IMG/VR virus record: IMGVR_UViG_3300037826_000280
Coordinates: 1-33,722 of that record
DNA from: a virus
DNA: 33,722 nt
Direction: 5' to 3' (one strand)
Under the pieces are notes generated by a model. It was not told the DNA's origin, ran no database searches, and saw only the letters and a program-made list of their open reading frames with translations. Below are positions 19,610 to 25,579 of the stretch, piece by piece; positions within the stretch are counted from its first letter, which is position 1; every line of letters begins with the position of its first letter. A program made the position numbers and the translations under genes.

Positions 19610-20143
19610 ATGGCAGACGAAGGGAAGAAGCAAGATCCAGGTCAGACGCAAGACCCAGGGGAAGGATCGGGCAAGACTCAACAGCCCGGCGGCGATCAGC
19701 AGCCGGGACCAGTCCCCTATGAGCGCTTCAAGGAGGTCAATGACCAGCTGAAGCAAATGAGTGATCGACTGGCAGAGATCGAGCAGGAGCGCAAGGAGGC
19801 CGAGGAGCGGCAGCTGAAGGACCAGGAGAAGTGGCAGGAGCTGGCCGAGAAGCGCGCGCAGGAACTCGCAGCGGAACGGCGGGCCCGGCTACGGCTCCAG
19901 GTTGCGAGCAGCAAGGGTATTCCGGCGGATCTGGCCGACCGGTTGCAGGGAGAAACTGCGGATGAGATGGCGGCCGACGCCGATCGGATGCTCGAGTATC
20001 TCAAGCCGTCCGAAGGACCGGGGGTACCGCCAAAGAAGCCTGGTGGCGGGTCAACGAAGCTGGACCTGGAGTCGATGAGCCCGGAGGAGATCCGGGAGAA
20101 GAAGGGCGAGTTATGGGACCAGGAGTTCAGCGGCTCGCAGTAG
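19610..20143 (+). CDS. Capsid scaffolding protein
   Basis: This 177-residue protein starts at ATG 19610 behind GAAGGAGG. Residues 1-37 are a Gln/Gly/Pro-rich flexible arm. Residues 40-105 form a long, highly charged coiled coil (KEVNDQLKQMSDRLAEIEQE, LKDQEKWQELAEKRAQEL). The C-terminal part ends in SPEEIREKKGELWDQEF, a short helix of the kind that binds the capsid protein. Composition, helical content and position directly before the major capsid gene identify it as a scaffold. Confidence 0.88.
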   Translation: MADEGKKQDPGQTQDPGEGSGKTQQPGGDQQPGPVPYERFKEVNDQLKQMSDRLAEIEQERKEAEERQLKDQEKWQELAEKRAQELAAERRARLRLQVASSKGIPADLADRLQGETADEMAADADRMLEYLKPSEGPGVPPKKPGGGSTKLDLESMSPEEIREKKGELWDQEFSGSQ

Positions 20144-20148
20144 GCTCC

Positions 20149-20173
20149 TCGTGGCGTAGCACGTAAAAAACGA
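20149..20173 (+). repeat. 25-bp direct repeat, copy 2 (before capsid gene)
   Basis: This is identical over 25 bp to the copy at 19575-19599. It begins 5 bases after the scaffold stop and lies 44 bases before the capsid ATG. Exact identity in non-coding DNA suggests recent duplication or strong selection. Confidence 0.8.
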
Positions 20174-20217
20174 ATGGGGCGTGAGAAACAACCCAATCAG
20201 ACGAGGAGGTAGTGAAG

Positions 20218-21114
20218 ATGGCGAATATCGGAACTGGGGAACTCAGTAACAGTCTGGCCACCATCGTGGCGGCCGAGGCGCTGGGGTACCTGAAGGCAAA
20301 CACGGTCCTGGCGCGCCTGGTGGCGCGGGACTGGGACGACGAGGTGGCTGTGCACGGCCAATCTGTGGTGATCCCGTTCACCGGCAGCCTGAGTGTCAAC
20401 GACAAGGCTGCGGACACGTCGGTCACTTTGCAGACGCCGTCGGACAGCAAGGTCACCGTGACCCTCAACAAGCACAAGGAGGTTTCGTTTCTCATCGAGG
20501 ACATCGGTCGTGCGCTGGCGCGGCCGGACTATCTGAACCAGTACATGGCAGATGGTATGCAGGTCCTGGCTGAGCAGATCGACTCCGACCTGGCCGCGCT
20601 CTACTCCGGCTTCTCTCAGACGATCGACGCCACGGCCGGCCTGGCCGAGGATGACTTCCGCGAAGCGCGTCGCCAGTTGAATTCGGCGAAGGCGCCCCTG
20701 GGTGATCGCTACGCCGTTCTGCACGAGGATGCCGAGTACGAGATGCTGGGCATCGAGCGGGTGGTGAATCGTGACTATGCGGAGAGCCTGGGGAGCGCGG
20801 CCGCGGGGTCATACACCGGTCGCTTCGCCGGCTTCGACGTGTTCATGGATCAGAAGATCGAGGTCGCTACCAGCCAGTGCAAGAATCTGTTCTTCCAGAA
20901 GAACGCTATGGTGATGGCCACCCGGCCGCTGCCTCCGGCGCCGACCGGTGCGGGCGTCATCCAACGTGTGATGAACGAAGACGGTGTGGGACTGCGCGTT
21001 ACCATCTCCTACAACCCCGACCACCTGGGCGTGCAGGTGACCATCGACGTGCTCTACGGCGTCTCCGAGCTGCGGGACAACCACGGCGTCGTCGTCAGCA
21101 CCAGCGAGATCTAG
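20218..21114 (+). CDS. Major capsid protein (P22 coat-like)
   Basis: This 298-residue protein starts at ATG 20218 with AGGAGG about 8 bases upstream. The sequence follows the P22 gp5-type HK97 fold family: an N-terminal VAAEALGYLKANTVLARLVA arm, DWDDEVAVHGQSVVIPF, a beta-hinge with KHKEVSFLIED, a long spine helix region (YMADGMQVLAEQIDSDLAAL), and FFQKNAMVMATRPLP toward the C-terminus. It builds the icosahedral head around the scaffold encoded just upstream. Confidence 0.9.
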   Translation: MANIGTGELSNSLATIVAAEALGYLKANTVLARLVARDWDDEVAVHGQSVVIPFTGSLSVNDKAADTSVTLQTPSDSKVTVTLNKHKEVSFLIEDIGRALARPDYLNQYMADGMQVLAEQIDSDLAALYSGFSQTIDATAGLAEDDFREARRQLNSAKAPLGDRYAVLHEDAEYEMLGIERVVNRDYAESLGSAAAGSYTGRFAGFDVFMDQKIEVATSQCKNLFFQKNAMVMATRPLPPAPTGAGVIQRVMNEDGVGLRVTISYNPDHLGVQVTIDVLYGVSELRDNHGVVVSTSEI

Positions 21115-21149
21115 CGCATACAGACGAGAACTGACAGAAGGAGGTTCTG

Positions 21150-21611
21150 ATGAAGACGAATCGCAAGGGCCTGATGTCGGCTGTGGCGGCATTCATTGTG
21201 GCGATGATTCTGTTGGCCGGGTTTGTGTTCGGCCTTGAGCCGGAACCACCGGTGGCGGAGGCAGCTGGAGGAGCGTCCTGGCCACTCACGATCAACTCCT
21301 CGAGCATCGCGGCCGATACGACTTGGACGGCACGGCAGTGGAGTTGGGACGGGTCCATCTACGACGAGATCGAGATCTTCTACAGCATCGACCAGGGCAC
21401 AACCAACACGACCACGCTCTACCTGGACGTCTCTCCCGATAACTCCCTGTGGGTGACCGGGTACTCTACCATCGTGAGTGCGAACGCGGCCGACGCCACG
21501 AGCTACGCGACGGCGACGATCCGCGGCCGGTACTATCGAATCCGCGCCGACACGACCAACACCAACACGATCACGCCTACGGTGCAGGTCATCCTGCGCG
21601 ATAACGACTGA
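21150..21611 (+). CDS. Exported or membrane-anchored beta-rich protein within the head cluster
   Basis: This 153-residue protein starts at ATG 21150 after AAGGAGG. Residues 1-38 look like a signal peptide or anchor: KTNRKG, a hydrophobic core AVAAFIVAMILLAGFVF, then a Pro/Ala-rich part ending in VAEAAGG, a plausible signal peptidase site. The mature part is a Thr/Ser/Tyr-rich beta sandwich (IEIFYSIDQGTTNTTTLYLD; YATATIRGRYYRIRAD). An export signal on a protein encoded between capsid and connector genes is unusual. It could be a head decoration protein with a misleading hydrophobic arm, or a cell-surface protein of the infected host. Confidence 0.65.
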   Translation: MKTNRKGLMSAVAAFIVAMILLAGFVFGLEPEPPVAEAAGGASWPLTINSSSIAADTTWTARQWSWDGSIYDEIEIFYSIDQGTTNTTTLYLDVSPDNSLWVTGYSTIVSANAADATSYATATIRGRYYRIRADTTNTNTITPTVQVILRDND

Positions 21612-21621
21612 GGAGGTCTGC

Positions 21622-21855
21622 ATGGCAACGAAGAAGAGTGAGCCCAAGGAGAAGGTCTACTATATCGTCAACCCGGCCGGAGCGGTGCACGTGGTAACGC
21701 GAGAGCACGCCAGGAGCCGTCTCCGCCAGGTCGGCTACCGGATGGCGACGAAGGAGGAGGTCGCGGCCTACAAGAAGGCGAAAGTGCAGGTGCATGATCA
21801 GCCGATCGCGGAGCCGTGGTCGCCAGAGCCGGAGCCGGAGCCGGAACTCGAATAG
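21622..21855 (+). CDS. Small late protein of unknown function
   Basis: This 77-residue protein starts at ATG 21622 with GAGGAGG upstream. The middle (KVYYIVNPAGAVHVVTREHA, then RLRQVGYRMATKEEVAAYKK) is a small alpha/beta domain seen as a hypothetical protein near phage head genes. The C-terminus is a Glu/Pro-repeat tail. It may be a head-to-tail or decoration accessory. I do not assign a function. Confidence 0.65.
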   Translation: MATKKSEPKEKVYYIVNPAGAVHVVTREHARSRLRQVGYRMATKEEVAAYKKAKVQVHDQPIAEPWSPEPEPEPELE

Positions 21856-21858
21856 CGC

Positions 21859-21907
21859 GGGCCTAGTGCCCGAAACGGCCGCCCCGTCCGGACCTCCTGA
21901 CGGGCGG
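21859..21907 (+). other. GC-rich hairpins between head genes
   Basis: GGGC-CTAGT-GCCC (21859-21871) is followed by a longer stem CCGCCCCGTC with GACGGGCGG (21879-21907, one bulged C, 10-base loop). No T-run follows, so it is not a canonical terminator. It could pause polymerase or cap mRNA ends, lowering expression of the connector genes relative to capsid. Confidence 0.5.
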
Positions 21908-21916
21908 GGCGGTCGT

Positions 21917-21932
21917 GATAATGGGAGTTAGT
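21917..21932. promoter_or_regulatory. Dispersed palindrome, site 8
   Basis: GATAATGGGAGTTAGT, preceded by GGTCGT and followed by TATACG, lies directly before the carbohydrate-binding/connector fusion gene. It includes the GGGAG that may serve as its ribosome site. Confidence 0.65.
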
Positions 21933-21938
21933 TATACG

Positions 21939-22751
21939 ATGACAGAACGAAACCACCTCTCGAACGGCCGTTTCCTACACGATCTCGATAACTGGGTGGC
22001 CAGCGGTGCTGAGTACAGCGCCGGCGATGGCGATGACCATTACGGCGTCGCTGTGTTGAGCACTGGCGGCGACTACGTCGAGCAGACATTCAGCGTGGCC
22101 CGAGTACGCGCGTACTCACTGCACGTCGCGGTCAAGGCGGTGGGCGGTGATCTGTCGGGGTCGAATGTGGTGGCTACGATCACCGACGGCGATGGGAACA
22201 CGGTCACCGAGCAAGATCTGAGTGGGACGGCCGATACCTGGACCGAGACCACAGTGAGTATCGGCCTAGCCAGCGGCACAACCTACATCTTACGGATCAC
22301 CAACAACGACGCCGGCCGGGACGTGAAGATCGACGACGTGTGGATCTGGCACGTTCCGATCACGCGGGCGGCGCTCGCGGCCCGCGTGTCGACGAAGTTG
22401 GCTAGGCTGGCCAGCGATCGGAGTCTGACCACCACCGCCAGCGGCTCCCTCACTGAAGGAGACTACACCTACGCTGTGGATGCAGGACTGCGGGCGGTGA
22501 TGGCGATCAACCCTGAGACCGGGGATCCTGATATCCGGTATGTGGGACCTGGAGACGTCAACATCGTCATCGATGCCGTCGAACGACAGATGCTGGAGCG
22601 CCTCCGAAGGGATTATGCGGTCGAGGTCGATCTCCAGCTGGGGCCGCGGCGGGAAAGTCTTTCGCAGATCAGCAAGGCGATCGGGGAGCTCACCGGAGGC
22701 GAGGGGAGTGAAGGACGCCGGCCGGAGGTGCGGAGGTTGTATCACGAATGA
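21939..22751 (+). CDS. Head-tail connector with an N-terminal CBM-like domain
   Basis: This protein of about 270 residues starts at ATG 21939; ATG 21921 is an alternative. Residues 5-145 have the layout of a CBM_4_9-type carbohydrate-binding jelly roll: NGRFLHDLDNWVASG, YVEQTFSV, DTWTETTVSIG and DVKIDDVWIW at the end. The C-terminal part (about 150-270) is helical with a repeated TRAALAARVSTKLARLA segment, ending in RRPEVRRLY, and resembles gp6-like head-tail connectors. A sugar-binding module fused to a connector is unusual; it may project from the neck. Confidence 0.65.
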   Translation: MTERNHLSNGRFLHDLDNWVASGAEYSAGDGDDHYGVAVLSTGGDYVEQTFSVARVRAYSLHVAVKAVGGDLSGSNVVATITDGDGNTVTEQDLSGTADTWTETTVSIGLASGTTYILRITNNDAGRDVKIDDVWIWHVPITRAALAARVSTKLARLASDRSLTTTASGSLTEGDYTYAVDAGLRAVMAINPETGDPDIRYVGPGDVNIVIDAVERQMLERLRRDYAVEVDLQLGPRRESLSQISKAIGELTGGEGSEGRRPEVRRLYHE

Positions 22752-23080
22752 CTAGCGGATTTTCACGGATGGCCACGACCACGGCCAGCACGAAGCGGTC
22801 ACCGGCCGCGGTGGATGGGAAGATCGGAGAGATGGAGACAAATCTCACCGGGCTTTCGATTGTGCCATTGATGCCGGTCGATCCGGACACGGTGCAGGAT
22901 CTGCCGCTGCGATCACCTCGGGAGGCGAAGCAGACGTTTGTCGAAGGTTTGCTTGATATCGTAGAGGGGGATCGGCTTGTTGTTGATTCGACTGAGTACG
23001 TGATCCGGTCGGCTGCAGAGTGGGACGGCGCTCGGGGGGACTTTCTCCACCTGGTCGTCGAGGAGTTGAAAGCGTCGTGA
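22748..23080 (+). CDS. Head-closure / head-tail joining protein
   Basis: This 110-residue protein starts at ATG 22748, overlapping the previous stop as ATGA. It is a small beta-barrel-like protein: LPLRSPREAKQTFVEG, VEGDRLVVDSTEYVIRSA and a final LHLVVEEL strand fit head-closure (Phage_H_T_join) proteins that seal the connector after packaging. The first 30 residues are flexible. The assignment rests on pattern and gene order. Its stop codon lies in palindrome site 9. Confidence 0.7.
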   Translation: MTSGFSRMATTTASTKRSPAAVDGKIGEMETNLTGLSIVPLMPVDPDTVQDLPLRSPREAKQTFVEGLLDIVEGDRLVVDSTEYVIRSAAEWDGARGDFLHLVVEELKAS

Positions 23081-23094
23081 CAATCGGGCTTATC
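23079..23094. promoter_or_regulatory. Dispersed palindrome, site 9
   Basis: GACAATCGGGCTTATC followed by GGTACGG, the same right flank as site 1. It overlaps the TGA of the head-closure gene and precedes the gp10-like gene. Confidence 0.7.
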
Positions 23095-23104
23095 GGTACG
23101 GTCA

Positions 23105-23479
23105 ATGATTGAAGACGCTGAGATCCGTGGATTGCAAGAGACCCAGGCGCGGCTAGAGCGGCTCCTGGAGAAGATCGGCGCGGGGCCCGGGCTTCGGTCG
23201 ATCATTGCGCGGGCGGTGCTGAGAGCTCACCGGTACACGACGATGATCGTGCACGTGCTCAGCGGCCGGTTGAAGAACAGCCTCTTTCCGCGGGTGACCG
23301 GACAGGTCAACCAGGTGTATGGTGTGGTAGGTACGAACGTGGCCTATGCTCCTTACGAGCACCAGCGGGGCGGCAGTCACGCGTTCTTTGACCGGACCGT
23401 TAAAGAGGATGGTCCGGCGATTGTGAGGCAAGTCGAGCAGGACGTGGCTCGTGAAGTGGATCGGGCCGGAGGAGGCTAG
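23105..23479 (+). CDS. HK97 gp10-like neck / tail-completion protein
   Basis: This 124-residue protein starts at ATG 23105. The pattern SGRLKNSLFPRV, then VYGVVGTNVAYAPYEHQRGG and HAFFDRTV, is diagnostic of HK97 gp10 proteins, with the conserved YA-x-x-x-E-x-G turn and the aromatic FF near the end. These proteins sit at the head-tail joint. The gene starts 11 bases after palindrome site 9 and ends one codon before the next start. Confidence 0.85.
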   Translation: MIEDAEIRGLQETQARLERLLEKIGAGPGLRSIIARAVLRAHRYTTMIVHVLSGRLKNSLFPRVTGQVNQVYGVVGTNVAYAPYEHQRGGSHAFFDRTVKEDGPAIVRQVEQDVAREVDRAGGG

Positions 23480-23821
23480 ATGGCGAGACAGACGTTGACG
23501 GTACAGACGATAGATTTGGACGGTCTCGAGGCGACGTACACGGCAGCGAACGGAGATGGTCATTCGTTCGCCAACGATGGCCGGGTGCTCTTGCACGTCA
23601 AGAACGGGGACGCGGCCGACAAGACGATCACGGTTCAGACGCCGGCGACGGTTGAAGGGGTCGACGTTGCGGAGGTGACCGTTACAGTCCCGGCTGGAGA
23701 GGAGCGGTTCATCGGCCTGTTCTCCCGGAAGATCTTCAACCAGAGCGGTGGTGTGGTCTATGTCGACTATAGCGCTACCACCAGTGTGACGATTGCAGCG
23801 CTGAAGGCGATCCCCCGATGA
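23480..23821 (+). CDS. Beta-rich late protein, possible virion decoration
   Basis: This 113-residue protein starts at ATG 23480 directly after the previous stop, with GGAGGAGG upstream. It is almost entirely beta strand (MARQTLTVQTIDLDGL, HVKNGDAADKTITVQT, VTVTVPAGEERFIGLF, GVVYVDYSA) and looks like an immunoglobulin-like small virion protein seen next to neck genes in other siphophages. I cannot tell whether it decorates head or neck. Confidence 0.65.
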   Translation: MARQTLTVQTIDLDGLEATYTAANGDGHSFANDGRVLLHVKNGDAADKTITVQTPATVEGVDVAEVTVTVPAGEERFIGLFSRKIFNQSGGVVYVDYSATTSVTIAALKAIPR

Positions 23822-24234
23822 GCGTCCCTTCCCGCGAGACGCGCCGCGAGAAGTTGAAGGTGCTCCTGGAGGCTGACGGTAGCTGGCAGGCGGTCTACGA
23901 CCACCAGCCGGCGTCGTTTGGTGGACAGAGCCCTATCGCGACGGTGCACAATGGCGGCGTCGAGTTTCCTTCCGAGACGTTTGGAGGGGACGAAGACGCC
24001 GTTATGGAGCTCCTGGTGACCAACTACGTCAAGCGGGACGAACCGGACGCGGCCGAGGACACGCTCGACGATCTCCTGGCGGCGGTGGTCGACGTGGTGA
24101 AGGTAAATCGGAAATCTGCTGGTTATTGGGCGAGGCTCGAGGTCTCCGGACCGACGGAGCCGGACTACTACGTCGTCGATGGAGTCCAGTACCGGGCGGA
24201 GTTGATCCGCCTGCAGGCGACGATCTACGTGTGA
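23818..24234 (+). CDS. Tail terminator-type protein
   Basis: This 138-residue protein starts at ATG 23818, overlapping the previous stop by 4 bases. An N-terminal helix (SRETRREKLKVLLEA), alternating strands, and an EDTLDDLLAAVVDVV helix followed by a two-strand C-terminus fit the alpha/beta fold of tail terminators (lambda gpU, SPP1 gp17). Its position between the neck protein and the tail tube gene supports this. Sequence signatures for this family are weak, so the call leans on gene order. Confidence 0.6.
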   Translation: MSVPSRETRREKLKVLLEADGSWQAVYDHQPASFGGQSPIATVHNGGVEFPSETFGGDEDAVMELLVTNYVKRDEPDAAEDTLDDLLAAVVDVVKVNRKSAGYWARLEVSGPTEPDYYVVDGVQYRAELIRLQATIYV

Positions 24235-24242
24235 GGTAGGCT

Positions 24243-24443
24243 ATGAACAAACGGTATCGAGTGTTGCAGAACCTGACCAGGAAAGCAGATGGTAGCCTCT
24301 TTACACCTGGTCAAGAAGTAGAACTAGATCTCAGCAGGGCCGGTGAACGCCAGCTGGTGGAGATGGGCGTCATTGAGCCGATCGAAGAGAAGCAACCGAA
24401 GAAGGAATCCAAGAAGGAGGAGGTGAGCAAGAATGGGGACTAA
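24243..24443 (+). CDS. Small basic-tailed late protein
   Basis: This 66-residue protein starts at ATG 24243. The first 45 residues form a small beta domain (YRVLQNLTRKADGSLFTPGQ, then GERQLVEMGVIEPI) that looks like a short SH3-like or FluMu-type module common in phage hypothetical proteins. The tail is a run of Lys/Glu. It overlaps the tail tube gene by 11 bases. Confidence 0.6.
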   Translation: MNKRYRVLQNLTRKADGSLFTPGQEVELDLSRAGERQLVEMGVIEPIEEKQPKKESKKEEVSKNGD

Positions 24444-24831
24444 GTATAGCTCGCAGGATCTGGAGATTACGTTCAACGGAACCGATATCACTGGGGATGG
24501 CGCGTCGCTGGATGTCGACGAGAGCGAGCCGGCCGAGGACGTCACGGGGTTCGGTGACGAGGACAGCGAGCATATCGCGTCGGGTGTGACCGAACGAAAG
24601 GCTACCTACGACGGCTTCGACTCGACCGAAGAGACGATCTACGACGCGCTGGTGCCGGGCACTGAGGGGACACTGGAGTGGTACCCCCAGGGCAATTCCA
24701 CCGGGAATCCGAAGAAGTCGGTGACTGCGATCGTGACCAACCGGAAGCGGAGCTACAAGGTTCGGAAGGCGGTTGCACTCAGTGCGGAATTCCAGCTCAG
24801 TGGCGCCGTTACTGACAGCACCGTCGCGTAG
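24433..24831 (+). CDS. Major tail (tube) protein
   Basis: This 132-residue protein starts at ATG 24433 with GGAGGAGG upstream. It shows the tail tube beta-sandwich pattern: DLEITFNGTDITGDGASLD at the N-terminus, a VTERKATYDGFDSTEETIYDAL stretch with the conserved loop helix, and EWYPQGNSTG followed by long strands AIVTNRKRSYKV and VALSAEFQLSGAV. It is short for the family. Direct position before the frameshifted tail chaperones supports the call. Confidence 0.8.
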   Translation: MGTKYSSQDLEITFNGTDITGDGASLDVDESEPAEDVTGFGDEDSEHIASGVTERKATYDGFDSTEETIYDALVPGTEGTLEWYPQGNSTGNPKKSVTAIVTNRKRSYKVRKAVALSAEFQLSGAVTDSTVA

Positions 24832-24860
24832 ATCTAACAGCAGGACTATCAGGAGGAACA

Positions 24861-25247
24861 ATGCCTAAGAAGCTGGATACCAAAGGGCGGCCCGTGAGCC
24901 GTCGCGTACCATCGGATGATCTCGAGAGCCAGGGACCCGGGACCTGGGTCGAGTTTCGACGCCGTCTGGGGATGAAACATATCAAGATGGTGGCCGAGAT
25001 GGCGACCTGGCAGGGTGTATCGTTCAAGGAGAACCCCACTCAAGTGCTTGGGATGATCGAGCGCTTTGGGGAGATCCTGAGCGAGATGCTGGTCGACTGG
25101 AACTGGACCGACGGTGAGGGCGATCCTCTGCCTAAACCGAAGAAGAACCCCGATGCAATCGGTGAGCTCACCTTCGAGGAGTTGAACTGGCTGATCGAGG
25201 CGATGGCCGAGAATCTCGGGAAAATGAGGAAGCCCCAGGGAAACTGA
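24861..25247 (+). CDS. Tail assembly chaperone, zero-frame product (gpG-like)
   Basis: This 128-residue protein starts at ATG 24861 with AGGAGG upstream. Helices around WVEFRRRLGMKHIKMVAEMA and a conserved-looking LTFEELNWLIEAMAENL at the end resemble siphophage G-type tail chaperones. The last codons are GGA AAC TGA, which form the slippery heptamer GGGAAAC at 25238-25244. About one in several to tens of ribosomes would be expected to slip to the -1 frame and make a longer protein with the 25244-25444 extension. Confidence 0.82.
   Translation: MPKKLDTKGRPVSRRVPSDDLESQGPGTWVEFRRRLGMKHIKMVAEMATWQGVSFKENPTQVLGMIERFGEILSEMLVDWNWTDGEGDPLPKPKKNPDAIGELTFEELNWLIEAMAENLGKMRKPQGN
25238..25244 (+). 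promoter_or_regulatory. Programmed -1 ribosomal frameshift site
   Basis: The heptamer G GGA AAC is in the X XXY YYZ phase, with tandem slippage of both codons possible (GGA to GGG, AAC to AAA). It is directly followed by the zero-frame TGA. The -1 frame is open from here for 66 codons. Confidence 0.85.
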
Positions 25248-25444
25248 TTCTGGATCAGCTCGCGAGGGCATTGCACCTGGGCAACGAGACTCCTCCCTGG
25301 GCATACATCGAGCTGGTGTTATGCCGGGACGTGTATCACTGCACGCGACGCGAGCTGTATGAGATGGACCCTGCGGACGTGCTCCTCGACCTCGATATGC
25401 TGGAAATCGAGACGGAGATCAAGAACCTGCATCGGTTTGACTAG
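25244..25444 (+). CDS. Tail assembly chaperone, -1 frame extension (gpT-like part of G-T)
   Basis: These 66 codons are read only after the -1 slip; there is no good independent start and no ribosome site. The peptide (LILDQLARALHLGNETPPW, then ELVLCRDVYHCTRRELYEMD) is helical and Cys-containing, like other T extensions that bridge the G part to the tape measure protein. The fusion would be about 194 residues. It ends at TAG 25444, 135 bases before the tape measure gene, the usual arrangement. Confidence 0.82.
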   Translation: MILDQLARALHLGNETPPWAYIELVLCRDVYHCTRRELYEMDPADVLLDLDMLEIETEIKNLHRFD

Positions 25445-25450
25445 AAGATA

Positions 25451-25518
25451 GGGCCGGGCTTGGGCGCGCGGGACGCCGGCGCCGACGAAGGGGGATCCTC
25501 ACCCTGCCCGGCTCTTTT
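25451..25518 (+). terminator. Terminator-like hairpin before the tape measure gene
   Basis: GCCGGGC (25453-25459) pairs with GCCCGGC (25506-25512) and is followed by TCTTTT. The 46-base loop can form its own GC-rich stem. It may partially terminate the late transcript between tail chaperone and tape measure genes. Confidence 0.5.
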
Positions 25519-25552
25519 GAGGACCAACTGGAGGAGGTTGGCTCTATGACGC

Positions 25553-25568
25553 GATAAGATCGATTATC
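25553..25568. promoter_or_regulatory. Dispersed palindrome, site 10
   Basis: GATAAGATCGATTATC is a nearly perfect dyad, with AGGACGG on its right acting as the apparent ribosome site of the tape measure gene. Confidence 0.7.
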
Positions 25569-25579
25569 AGGACGGGAAC

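Noticed and set aside
25547-25558. Minicistron ATG ACG CGA TAA behind a strong GGAGG
   Set aside because: A three-codon ORF can arise by chance, and its stop is part of palindrome site 10; no further support.
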